Assembly (NCBI GenBank): GCA_964543525.1
Contig: CAZIYW010000002.1
Coordinates: forward strand, 1-64,000
Direction: 5' to 3'
DNA: 64,000 bases
DNA from: CBDVBE01 sp964543525
GTDB lineage: Bacteria; Fibrobacterota; Chitinivibrionia; Chitinivibrionales; JANQEN01
Shown here: positions 27,037 through 35,681 of the stretch, piece after piece
How positions within the stretch are numbered: the first letter of the stretch is position 1
How the letters are laid out: each line of letters begins with the position of its first letter
Program-made: the position numbers and the translations under genes
The notes under the pieces: generated by a model
Database searches by the model: none
What the model was told of the DNA's origin: nothing
The model's input: only the letters and a program-made list of their open reading frames with translations

Positions 27037-30000
27037 ATGAATGCTGTTAGAAATCTGGTATTGTCATTTTTTCTGGTAATGTTTTGTGTACACCTGTTTT
27101 CTCCACACACGCTCACTGCCCAAACTTCTGATAAGAAGAAGGAAGAATTGCTTCGGAAAATCCAGGAGTTAAAGGCAAAAAAGGCTAAAATTACCCAGCA
27201 GACAGAGGAAAAACTGAAAAAGCAGGCCGGGCCGAAAAAGAGTCTTGCTGAAATTATCGCAAAATATGAACGGTTATATGCCAATTGTCAGGGAAAGAAA
27301 AATGAACGGTGTGCTACAATCATGTATGATTTAAGTAAGATGTACTACGATAAGGCGCGTGATGATTATATACAGGCCCGGCAAAACTATGAAAAAGCCA
27401 TGGACCGCTGGGAGAAAAATCCATCTGGGCCGGAGCCGGTCAATCCGATTCCTCAGTATGATAAAGCACTGGATATGTATACAAAAAGTGTAAAATTGTA
27501 TCCTGACTTTATCAAGGCGGATGAAGGATACTATCAGATTGGCACAATCCAGACACTTAATGGGAACCTTGATTTAGCGAAGGATGCATTTTTTACCCTG
27601 GTAACCAAATTGCCGAACAGTATCCGTGCCTCGGCGGCTCATTTTCGTCTTGCTGAATTCTGTTTTATGGATCGTGACTTTACCTGCGCTCTGAAACATA
27701 TCGAGAAAATAAGGCCCAGCGAGATAAATCCTGAGGTACAGGAAATGGCTCATTACCGGAAAGCTGAAATTTATTACAACCGTGCTGAATTTGATGTGGC
27801 TGCCGAATTGTTTTTTGACTATGTTGAAAAGTGTGATTGTGGTGAGTATCCGAAAAGAGACCTCCGTGATCAAGCTCTTGAATATCTGGCTATATGCTTT
27901 TCCGATATGCCCAAAGGGGCGGAGGGGGCTATTGATTTCTTTAAGAAAAAGGGTAAACGGCCGTATGAAGATTATGTAATCTATACTGTTGGTATGAAAA
28001 ATTTCAATCACGGTCAATATGATCAGGCTCGTTTGGCCCTTAAAGCGGCATTGAAAAAGTTCCCGTATTATAAAGATGCCCCTCTTGCACAACAGATGAT
28101 AGTTGCCTGTTTTGTTATCCGTAAAAAGTATGACGAGGCAAATGTTGAACGGGAAAAACTGGTTGATTATTACAGTGCCGGCAGCGAATGGCATTCCCAT
28201 AATTCAGGAGATCCCGTCGCGTTGGAAAAAGCGGCGTTCGAGGTTAAGAAGGCCCTGGCATCAATACCGATATATTATCATGCGGAAGCACAGAAAAAAA
28301 AGAATAAAGCGCTTTATGAAAAAGCGATTAAACGGTACCAGCAATACATTGATATGTTTCCTGATGAGAAGTGGAAAATATATGAGTTTAGGTACAATAT
28401 GGCTGAGATATATAATGCATTACACCAATACGAGAATGCAGCAAAGTATTATGATTTTGTAGCCTCCCAGAATCTTACTACATACCCGGTATATAAGGAC
28501 GATATGCTTGATACGCTAGGTATGGAGGGTGAAGAGATTGAAAAGCTGAAAAAGAACAGAAAGAAGGCAAGTCCTGTAGCCATTTCTCAGGAAGATGCCG
28601 GATATAACGCAATCGTTGCTCTAGATAATTTAAGAAAAAAGAAAATGCAGCGGAGCGGCTTGACGGATGAGCAGTCCTATGCGTTGCCGGAAACCAAGAA
28701 ATTCCTTGACTATATTCACTCCTTTGTCGGAAAATTCCCCCAGAGTTCCAATGCACCGGAAGTGTTGTACATTGCGGGTAACGTGCACTATTCAGCCAAG
28801 GCCTATGATGCAGCTATTGTGGAGTTTAAAAATATCATATCAAATTATTCTCATACCAAATATGGTGACAAGGCACTCAGGATGCTTGCGAACACTTATT
28901 CCAGTTCCGGCGAGTATACAATGGCTCTGGAGAAGTATAAACAGCTTCTTGCACGTGAAAAACCGAATACAAAAGGACACGCCGAAGTTGTTGATCTTGC
29001 CGCCGGTTCCATGTTTAAAAGTGCAAATGCACTGAAAAAATCTGGCAATCTTATCGGAGCTGCAGATGCTTTTAAGTCAATTTACGTTCAGTTCCCCAAA
29101 AGTAACATTGCCGATAGAGGCTGGTTTGAAGCCGGTAGTGTGCTTGAGGAGGCAAAAAACTACGAGCTCGCCGCACTCACTTTTAAAGAGCTAGGCGATA
29201 AATTTCCGAAATCGAAATTGCGGGAAAAAGCGTATGTCCGTTCCGCTGAGAACTATAAGAACCTGAAGAACTGGGAAGCTGCAGCAAAGGTGTTTGAACT
29301 GGCTGCCTCCAAAATAGCAAAAGCTGATTACGCCATCCCCAGTCTTTCTTCAGCTGCTGAAAACTATAAAAAGGCAAAATTGTATAATAAAGCCGGATTA
29401 ATGTATGAGACTATTCTGCATAAGTATCCGACAGATAAACGTACCCCGCTCGCTATCTATAATGCCGGACTCATATATGAAAAGGGAAAAATGTATCAGA
29501 AAGCTATCGATATGTATACTGTTCTTGGTACAAAATATCCTGAATCAGAGTATGCGGCTGAAGGTTTTTATTCGATCGGGTTTTGTTATGAAAAATTAAA
29601 TAACAACCTGAAGATGGCCCAATCGTTTACCAGTTTTGCCGAGAAGTTCACTGCAAACAGATCCAAGCAGGTAATGGCTTTGGTCCGTGCTGCTGAAGCT
29701 TATATGAAAATGAAAAATTACAAAGAAGCGGAAAAAAATGCCTATACTGCTACACAGATATATGAAAAATTTAAGAAGAAAGCTTCAATAGATCTTGTCG
29801 CCGCTTCAAAGGCGTATTACCTTATCGGTGAAATCAGACAGGTAGAGTTTAACAAAATTAGTCTTAAGGGTAGAAACGAAAAACAGGTAAAAAGCCAATT
29901 ACAGGAAAAAACCAAAGCGCTCGAACCGGTTCTTAAGGCCTATGCAAAGGCCATTGAACTTGGGGTCGGAGAGTGGACAATACGTTCTACCTACCAGATT

Positions 30001-30777
30001 GGTAAGAGTTTTGTCGACTTTGCCGACGCGTTCAGACATCAGACTCTTTTCGGTAACCGGGATCAGAAGACGGCAAGTAAGATTAAAATTATTTCCGGTC
30101 TTGAAAAGTATTACGGTAAAGCTATGGAGAAGTTCCAATGGAACATCAATACCGCCTATGAGCAGAATATTAAGAACAAATATGTTACAATGTCAACCGA
30201 TGAATTCATGCGACTGGCATATAGAAGGGGATACCTTTTTGAAGAGATTGGCTTGATTTTCAAAAAAGCTCCCATTCCTAAAGGATTACCCAAGGAGGAT
30301 GCTCAGGTTTATAAAGATGTGTTGGAAGAAAAATATCTTGAAGCGCTTGATGCTGCACTGCCGAAATATGAAGAAGCTATATATTCAGCACAGGAGCTTG
30401 GTATTGTGCAAAATGCCTGGCTTGACAGTATTAAAGCGCGAATTACCTTTATTAATCCTGCATCAAAAGCGCTTAGCGTACAAATAACAAAACGTCCGCC
30501 GAAGACAACCACTACTACTATTGCACAGGTGGGCAGTAAAGGAGGTGGTGAAACTAATACAGGGAGTACTGCAGCAGGTGGTGGTGCAAATGTAAGTAAT
30601 GAGGCGCAGAGAATGCTTGCGAGGGCACTGCAGCGGATTGATGAAATTGTTGCAATGAAAATTCCTGCGTCGGAAAAAATTACTCAATTACGAAGTATCG
30701 AGAATGAAGCAAAACGTGAAATGGAAAAAGAACGTGATGCTATTGAAGACTATAAAGAGAAACTTGGTATTGAATGA
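27037..30777 (+). CDS. Giant periplasmic TPR protein (AglT/CpoB-like arrangement)
   Basis: 1246 residues. A signal peptide (NAVRNLVLSFFLVMFC... to LTAQ, about 1-29) precedes a charged coiled coil (KKKEELLRKIQELKAKKAKI). Tetratricopeptide repeats then fill most of the protein (for example AYDAAIVEFKNIISNYSHTKYGDKALRMLANTY type units), and a Gly/Thr linker and short coiled coil close it. ATG 27037 is chosen over ATG 27007 because AGGGAG lies ten bases upstream and a clean signal peptide begins there. TPR proteins of this kind accompany TolQ/TolR/TonB-type motors (CpoB in Tol-Pal; AglT in Myxococcus Agl). The function here is inferred from that neighbourhood only. Confidence 0.85.
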   Translation: MNAVRNLVLSFFLVMFCVHLFSPHTLTAQTSDKKKEELLRKIQELKAKKAKITQQTEEKLKKQAGPKKSLAEIIAKYERLYANCQGKKNERCATIMYDLSKMYYDKARDDYIQARQNYEKAMDRWEKNPSGPEPVNPIPQYDKALDMYTKSVKLYPDFIKADEGYYQIGTIQTLNGNLDLAKDAFFTLVTKLPNSIRASAAHFRLAEFCFMDRDFTCALKHIEKIRPSEINPEVQEMAHYRKAEIYYNRAEFDVAAELFFDYVEKCDCGEYPKRDLRDQALEYLAICFSDMPKGAEGAIDFFKKKGKRPYEDYVIYTVGMKNFNHGQYDQARLALKAALKKFPYYKDAPLAQQMIVACFVIRKKYDEANVEREKLVDYYSAGSEWHSHNSGDPVALEKAAFEVKKALASIPIYYHAEAQKKKNKALYEKAIKRYQQYIDMFPDEKWKIYEFRYNMAEIYNALHQYENAAKYYDFVASQNLTTYPVYKDDMLDTLGMEGEEIEKLKKNRKKASPVAISQEDAGYNAIVALDNLRKKKMQRSGLTDEQSYALPETKKFLDYIHSFVGKFPQSSNAPEVLYIAGNVHYSAKAYDAAIVEFKNIISNYSHTKYGDKALRMLANTYSSSGEYTMALEKYKQLLAREKPNTKGHAEVVDLAAGSMFKSANALKKSGNLIGAADAFKSIYVQFPKSNIADRGWFEAGSVLEEAKNYELAALTFKELGDKFPKSKLREKAYVRSAENYKNLKNWEAAAKVFELAASKIAKADYAIPSLSSAAENYKKAKLYNKAGLMYETILHKYPTDKRTPLAIYNAGLIYEKGKMYQKAIDMYTVLGTKYPESEYAAEGFYSIGFCYEKLNNNLKMAQSFTSFAEKFTANRSKQVMALVRAAEAYMKMKNYKEAEKNAYTATQIYEKFKKKASIDLVAASKAYYLIGEIRQVEFNKISLKGRNEKQVKSQLQEKTKALEPVLKAYAKAIELGVGEWTIRSTYQIGKSFVDFADAFRHQTLFGNRDQKTASKIKIISGLEKYYGKAMEKFQWNINTAYEQNIKNKYVTMSTDEFMRLAYRRGYLFEEIGLIFKKAPIPKGLPKEDAQVYKDVLEEKYLEALDAALPKYEEAIYSAQELGIVQNAWLDSIKARITFINPASKALSVQITKRPPKTTTTTIAQVGSKGGGETNTGSTAAGGGANVSNEAQRMLARALQRIDEIVAMKIPASEKITQLRSIENEAKREMEKERDAIEDYKEKLGIE

Positions 30778-30879
30778 AAAATTTAGGAATGTTGGTAGAA
30801 AAAATACTATATTAGATGTAGGAGAATGAAAAGCGTGCTCATTGGAGAGGGCTAACCATTTATCTGGAATATATACAAT

Positions 30880-30899
30880 AAATTATTTATAAATAATTT
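30880..30899. repeat. Perfect 20-base AT-only palindrome upstream of the tolQ-like gene
   Basis: Bases 30880-30899 are a perfect palindrome with half-site AAATTATTTA. It lies 63-82 bases before the TolQ/ExbB start in the 184-base gap after the giant TPR gene. It could be an operator or a weak hairpin; being A/T only it may also be chance. Confidence 0.4.
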
Positions 30900-30961
30900 G
30901 TAAAAAAAATTGTAACACATTTAATTAACTAAACGTTTTATTTGAAGGAAGGGGTAGAGTA

Positions 30962-31588
30962 ATGCAACTGTTCAAATTTATCGTTGATGGTTTTACTTCG
31001 CCTGGTAGTTTTGTTATGTGGATCATCTTGTTCCTTGCTTTCGCTATCCTCGGAGTAGTTATTGAAAGGGCCTGGTATCTTTTCTTTAAATGCGGAACGA
31101 GCAGTGGTTCATTTATGGCCGGCATCTCTAAATATTTAAAAGCCGGTGATTATGAGAAAGCGATAAAGTATTCCTCGTCAATGAGTACACCACTTGCTAA
31201 AGGTGTAACAGCTATTCTTAAAAGCCGCGGTCAAAGTGCAAAACAGGTTCAGAAGGCGGTTGATGAGGTGTTTTTAACGGAAACGCCAAAAATCACCCGT
31301 AATATCGCTATTATTAATGTGATGGCTAACCTGTCAACCATGTTGGGTCTTACCGGGACTATTTTCGGTCTGATGATGGCATTTGATGCTATCGCTAATG
31401 TGCCGGCTGCTCAGAGAGCACAGGCACTCGCAACCGGTATTTCAGTTGCTATGTCAACAACACTGTTCGGCCTTATTGTCGCTGTTCCGGGAATTCTTTG
31501 TCAAGGTATCCTTGCTTCAAAGTCCGATAAAGTAATTGAAGAAATGGATGAGAAAACTGCAAAATTAGTTAATCTGGTCGAAGAATAA
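30962..31588 (+). CDS. MotA/TolQ/ExbB family proton channel
   Basis: 208 residues, a normal size for ExbB/TolQ. TM1 is at about 15-38. A cytoplasmic loop (about 40-110) holds the KAVDEVFLTETPKITRNIAIINVMANLSTMLGLTGTIFGLMMAF region that leads into TM2, and TM3 contains the VAMSTTLFGLIVAVPG motif typical of the family. This is the inner-membrane stator pentamer that uses proton-motive force with ExbD/TolR. Strong ribosome site (GGAAGGGG). It heads a run of four genes, stator, two ExbD-like proteins and a TonB-like protein, that surely form one machine. Confidence 0.93.
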   Translation: MQLFKFIVDGFTSPGSFVMWIILFLAFAILGVVIERAWYLFFKCGTSSGSFMAGISKYLKAGDYEKAIKYSSSMSTPLAKGVTAILKSRGQSAKQVQKAVDEVFLTETPKITRNIAIINVMANLSTMLGLTGTIFGLMMAFDAIANVPAAQRAQALATGISVAMSTTLFGLIVAVPGILCQGILASKSDKVIEEMDEKTAKLVNLVEE

Positions 31589-31656
31589 TAATTACTAATT
31601 AACAGAAGAAAATGTAGTAATAACGGAATTTGACAATGTAATAAAGGGTCGTTACT

Positions 31657-32457
31657 ATGCCGAATAAAGTAAAGAAGAAAAAATGGGTAGTCCAGGAGAT
31701 GGATCTGAAGCCATTCATGAATCTCATGGTGGTGCTGATTCCTATGCTCCTGCTTTCTGCCGAATTTGCCCGAATAGCAATTATCGATATCAAGCTTCCT
31801 GAAGGACGCGGCTCTCAAACGATGCAGAAAGTTAAAAAGCCATCAAGAAAAGATGAAAGTAATAAGTTGTTACTTACTGCAATTATCACTGATTCCGTTG
31901 TAACCTTAGGAGCAAAGGGCGGGTTTTTACCAAGCGTGTTCTATCAGGAATTCCATAGGTATATTGCCAAGGATGATCAGGCCGATTTTACCGTTAAATA
32001 CGATCCGTCGTCAAATGAGCCACCGAAACATCCGAGAACCGGTCGACCAATGGAGATTTACGAACGCTACGATATTTTACTGTATGCCTGTAATGAGGAT
32101 TATACGGAAATTACCAAGTGCTTGTATTCCAAGTTCGGTGAGATGATGACGGATGCCGAGAGTGTGCCGGTTACCAAATGCAGTGTCGGTGATACTCTGT
32201 ATGCGCTGACGAATCCACGAAGGATGGTTATTGTAACAAATCCTGCCGAGTATGAATTAAAACCGCTTTCAGTATACGATGAGCTGAAGAATCGCTTGAT
32301 GAAAGTCAAGGAGCGGTTTAAGGATGCCGATGATGCTGATGATATCATTATCGCAGCGGAAAATCAGGTGATGTATGATAAAATTGTCCAGATAATGGAT
32401 GCGGCGCGTACTGCTGATTTCCCGAATATCTCCATCGCAAAACTGAGGGGGATTTAA
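31657..32457 (+). CDS. ExbD/TolR-like protein with Asn in place of the channel Asp
   Basis: 266 residues, far longer than the usual 135-150. A basic N-terminus (NKVKKKKWV) precedes one TM at about 20-42, then a periplasmic domain with an insertion (about 80-175) not found in standard ExbD. The family motif PLxD at the TM entry here reads PFMN, so the proton-carrying aspartate is Asn22. The partner gene that follows keeps the Asp. In Myxococcus the AglR stator also pairs with two TolR homologues (AglQ, AglS). I infer a structural or regulatory subunit in a mixed ExbD dimer. Ribosome site AAAGGG; two bases separate it from the next gene. Confidence 0.85.
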   Translation: MPNKVKKKKWVVQEMDLKPFMNLMVVLIPMLLLSAEFARIAIIDIKLPEGRGSQTMQKVKKPSRKDESNKLLLTAIITDSVVTLGAKGGFLPSVFYQEFHRYIAKDDQADFTVKYDPSSNEPPKHPRTGRPMEIYERYDILLYACNEDYTEITKCLYSKFGEMMTDAESVPVTKCSVGDTLYALTNPRRMVIVTNPAEYELKPLSVYDELKNRLMKVKERFKDADDADDIIIAAENQVMYDKIVQIMDAARTADFPNISIAKLRGI

Positions 32458-32459
32458 TT

Positions 32460-32960
32460 ATGTTAAACCGTGGCAGAAAAAAGAAAAAAGAGTATTCGAC
32501 ACATTTAAACATTACTTCCATGATGGATATGTTTACCATTATCCTCGTGTTCCTTCTTAAGAGCTATTCTTCTGAGGGAACTATCTTGACCAATGCGGAT
32601 AACCTTATTCTCCCGAATTCAGTTTCCAAGAAAAAACCGAAAGAGGTAAATCTGCAGGTGGCGGTTACTACCGAAATGATTCTTGTTGACAATCAGCCTG
32701 TTGCGCCGACGGAAGATGCGCGGAGAATCCCTTTGGAAAACCCGGATCCCATTATTGTCAAGCTGGAAGAAAAACTGGCTTCCTGTTATGCTCAGGAGCA
32801 GGAGATGGTGAAGATGGGAGCGTTAAACCAGGTTCTGGGCAAGGTGATCGTGCAGGTGGATAAGAACATTGAATTCGATGTTTTGTTTAAAGTAATGAAT
32901 ACTTGTGGTAAAGTGGGCTATAATAATATGAATTTCGCAGTAATGGAAAGGGAAAGTTAA
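32460..32960 (+). CDS. ExbD/TolR-like protein (channel Asp present)
   Basis: 166 residues. The basic N-terminus NRGRKKKKEY precedes the single TM with the conserved SMMD motif (Asp23) and FTIILVFLLKSY, then the periplasmic ExbD/TolR fold (VNLQVAVTTEMILVDNQPV through VDKNIEFDVLFKVMNTCGKVGYNNMNFAV). Asp23 is the residue expected to carry protons with the TolQ-like stator. It is translated from GGGGGAT right behind the longer paralogue and two bases before the TonB-like gene. Confidence 0.9.
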   Translation: MLNRGRKKKKEYSTHLNITSMMDMFTIILVFLLKSYSSEGTILTNADNLILPNSVSKKKPKEVNLQVAVTTEMILVDNQPVAPTEDARRIPLENPDPIIVKLEEKLASCYAQEQEMVKMGALNQVLGKVIVQVDKNIEFDVLFKVMNTCGKVGYNNMNFAVMERES

Positions 32961-32962
32961 TC

Positions 32963-34243
32963 ATGAAGTATAAAGTGCTTATTAAAAGGTGTGATGATTC
33001 CCGTCGTGCTGCGTCAATCGCAGAAGAGATTGCTAAATGGTCCGGCAGTCCTCGAGAAACGGTTCTTGCTGCTATTAAGGGAAAGGATGTGTGCATACGC
33101 AAAGAAGCGGATGACAATGAAGCGGCTGAATTGAAACAGCGATTTGAAGCTGTGGGAGCGACGATGGAGCTGGTGGCTCTTGGTGGAGCGGCAGCTGCGC
33201 CGCCGCCTGTTGCTGCTGCAGCGAGACAATATGATGATGATGATGAGGAAGAACCAGGAAGAATTCTTTCTGACCGGGAATATGCCGATCAGCTTAAAAA
33301 ACGTGCCGACATTTTTACAATAGAGAAAGACAACCGGCTGCGGAATCTCGAACTTGTCTGCTTGGTATTGGCGATAATTGCAGGCGCATGGTTGAGTACC
33401 CGTGAGATTGTGGAAGTGGCGACGGACTTTTTTGAAAAAATGCCGGAAGAGCGTGTCGCTAAAATTGTAAAGGAACTGCCGGAAACGCTGCAGAAAGAAA
33501 AAGATAAAAAAGAAGAAGAAATTAAGACTGAGAAGAAAAAGCTCAAGCCGACAAAAAAGAAAGGTGCCGGCGGCCGGACTGGCGGCGGTGGCGATCCGCG
33601 TGCGCGTGTAACCCGAAAAGGTGTTCTGGGAATTATCTCAGGTCAGATTAAGGGTAAGACTGTTGCTTCTGCCGACATTTTTGGTAAAGGCGGTTTTGCC
33701 GCGGGTATCGACGCTATCCTGTCGGGTGTCGGTGGTCTAAAAGCAGGTGGTAGCGGCGGCGTCGGACGAAGAGGCGCTGCGGGAATCGGATATGGCGCCG
33801 GATATGGAAGTGGTTTCGGCGGCGGTTCCGGAGGTATTGATGACCTCATCGGCAGCCTCATGGGTGGCGATGGCGGCAACCTCAATCTGAAAAAACGCGG
33901 CTCTTTGAAAATCGCCGCACCAAAATTTACAAAAGGTGGCGCGTTAACCGGCGGGAGAAGTCGGGCCAGTATTATGCGTGTAGTTATGCAAAACCTGGCT
34001 GCTCTGCGTTATGCGTACAACAAACGGTTGAGAGAAAAACCTGGACTCAAAGGAAGAATTACGGTAAAATTTGCTATTGATGAGTTCGGTAAAGTTATAT
34101 TTTGTTCCGTGGTTAGTTCGACTATGAATGATCCCCCACTTGAGAAAACTGTCGTTTCAAAAATTAGACGGTGGGTTTTTGAAAAGATTGATAAGCCTGG
34201 TGATGTTACAGAAGTTGTTTATCCATTTGTGTTTTCCCAATAA
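32963..34243 (+). CDS. TonB-like energy transducer with AgmX/PglI C-terminal domain and L7/L12-like N-terminus
   Basis: 426 residues. Residues 1-73 (YKVLIKRCDDSRRAASIAEEI ... LKQRFEAVGATMELV) align by eye with the C-terminal domain of ribosomal protein L7/L12, placed in the cytoplasm. A disordered acidic linker leads to one TM at about 130-147, followed by a Lys/Glu-rich periplasmic rod. A Gly-rich stretch (VLGIISGQIKGK, GGFAAGIDAILSGVGGL) is typical of AgmX/GltJ proteins. The C-terminal TonB-type domain (about 340-426) has GRITVKFAIDEFGKV and IRRWVFEKI. In Myxococcus such a protein links the AglRQS motor to outer-membrane parts. The cargo here is unknown. Confidence 0.85.
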   Translation: MKYKVLIKRCDDSRRAASIAEEIAKWSGSPRETVLAAIKGKDVCIRKEADDNEAAELKQRFEAVGATMELVALGGAAAAPPPVAAAARQYDDDDEEEPGRILSDREYADQLKKRADIFTIEKDNRLRNLELVCLVLAIIAGAWLSTREIVEVATDFFEKMPEERVAKIVKELPETLQKEKDKKEEEIKTEKKKLKPTKKKGAGGRTGGGGDPRARVTRKGVLGIISGQIKGKTVASADIFGKGGFAAGIDAILSGVGGLKAGGSGGVGRRGAAGIGYGAGYGSGFGGGSGGIDDLIGSLMGGDGGNLNLKKRGSLKIAAPKFTKGGALTGGRSRASIMRVVMQNLAALRYAYNKRLREKPGLKGRITVKFAIDEFGKVIFCSVVSSTMNDPPLEKTVVSKIRRWVFEKIDKPGDVTEVVYPFVFSQ

Positions 34244-34316
34244 TAATGTATATTATTTTCAGAAATATATTTAAACAACATATCACCATAACCGAGTTAT
34301 TTAACGGAGGACGTTT

Positions 34317-35606
34317 ATGCGGAAAGTGCTGATTGCTATTCTCGTTACAGGATGTATTTACTCCTTGTTTGCGACCGATTCGAGAGTGTTGACAATGGGA
34401 CGAACGGATAATTTCTTCATGGATGATATCAGTGTATTCAGGAATCCCGCTAATGTGAGCATCTATCCGAATATGCTGATGGGTTCTTTAGGAATTTACA
34501 GAGCGGATACTTCTATTGATTCTACGGGTACATTATCCGGATTATCCAATTATAACCGCGATCCTCAAAAACCGTTCTTTGGAGGTATACTTTCCTATTC
34601 GTTAAATCAATCAGCTGACGCCGGGGATCAGTACCCAATGCTCTCATTAGGGCTTGTATTTAACCGGTATGATGATATGCTAGACTATATCACACCTGAA
34701 TCCGATAAGTTCTTCGGCACGGGTATAAATACTATTCTTGAGCCTGTTGACTATCTTAAACCTGTCGGCAAACTTGACATGATTCTGGGACTTGCCTTGA
34801 AAAATGGTGGTATGATTGGTCTGGGAGGATACCTTGCCTTTCAAAAAGAGAAAGATAATGATAAGGAAGGGAAACAGACGAGATTGGTAAAAGCAACTGG
34901 AGGCATAAACTGGCCGGTTGCAAAAACCATGGATCTTGAGGTTTCAGTAAATGGTGGATTGACAACCAAAATCGGTGAAGCAAAAACTGTCGATGCGGAT
35001 GGTAATATATCACAATCAAAGTCATTGGTTACCATTGCAGATAATGATGTTTTTGTTTCTGCCGATGTGAGGCTTTTTTCTGCTCTTTCTTCGCTTAATG
35101 GTGACTTTGTTCCTCATTTGGGTTTTGATTACATTCAATATAACAGCAATCTTGAGAATAGAATCATTGACTTTGACGCCGGCTTTGCAATTAATATCAA
35201 TATTGACAGAGGATTTTTCTGGGCCGGTGTGGAAGGCTTTTATGAAGATTACCAGTCAAAAAAAGTAGAGAATTCTTATACTTCAGTTGAAACGATTGGT
35301 GCGCGGGTTGCTTTCGGTATTGAGCGAAATATCATTTGGGACTGGTTTGTATGGCGTGTCGGCGCAACGAAAAAACTGGCATTCCAGAAAACGGGAGGAC
35401 AAAACGGAAAAACTCTATGGATAGAAAATCCCGAAGCTGATGCATCAGACGAAGATCATGTCGCTTTTGGTTGGGGTCTTAACATTGAAAACCGTTTAAA
35501 AGTCGATGTGGTAATGGCGGAAGACATATTCTATACTTTCACCAATCTGATAAGCGGTAACCACCATCATATTACAAACAGGATTACCGCAACCTATAGT
35601 TTTTAA
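34317..35606 (+). CDS. Outer-membrane beta-barrel protein (PorV/FadL-like), last gene of envelope cluster
   Basis: 429 residues. A signal peptide (RKVLIAILVTGCIYSLFA, cleavage near 20) is followed by the sequence RVLTMGRTDNFFMDDISVFRNPANVSIYPN, which resembles the N-terminus of PorV-like barrels (an AA/NPA motif near the front). Amphipathic strands continue to a terminal aromatic (ATYSF, with Phe last), as expected for Bam-dependent assembly. Good ribosome site AACGGAGG. It sits 73 bases after the TonB-like gene and is followed by a strong terminator, so it is probably the outer-membrane partner of that machine. Confidence 0.78.
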   Translation: MRKVLIAILVTGCIYSLFATDSRVLTMGRTDNFFMDDISVFRNPANVSIYPNMLMGSLGIYRADTSIDSTGTLSGLSNYNRDPQKPFFGGILSYSLNQSADAGDQYPMLSLGLVFNRYDDMLDYITPESDKFFGTGINTILEPVDYLKPVGKLDMILGLALKNGGMIGLGGYLAFQKEKDNDKEGKQTRLVKATGGINWPVAKTMDLEVSVNGGLTTKIGEAKTVDADGNISQSKSLVTIADNDVFVSADVRLFSALSSLNGDFVPHLGFDYIQYNSNLENRIIDFDAGFAININIDRGFFWAGVEGFYEDYQSKKVENSYTSVETIGARVAFGIERNIIWDWFVWRVGATKKLAFQKTGGQNGKTLWIENPEADASDEDHVAFGWGLNIENRLKVDVVMAEDIFYTFTNLISGNHHHITNRITATYSF

Positions 35607-35632
35607 TAAAAGGAAAAATGTCTTTGAATAAA

Positions 35633-35669
35633 AAAACGGATGGTATAAAAATGCCATCCGTTTTTTTTT
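35633..35669 (+). terminator. Rho-independent terminator of the envelope cluster
   Basis: A 14-base stem (35633-35646 with 35651-35664, one G-U pair) with an AAAA loop; the core is CGGATGG/CCATCCG, followed by a run of nine T. This is the clearest intrinsic terminator in the window and marks the end of the 23-35.6 kb transcription unit(s). Confidence 0.9.
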
Positions 35670-35681
35670 AAAAGAAAAAAA

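Noticed and set aside
27574..28200. 208-codon open frame antisense to the giant TPR gene
   Set aside because: Shadow of the TPR coding sequence; no signal, motif or ribosome site of its own.
30898..30927. TTGTAA/TAATTA as a promoter for the stator gene
   Set aside because: Both hexamers are weak and the area is almost pure A/T, so the match carries little weight.
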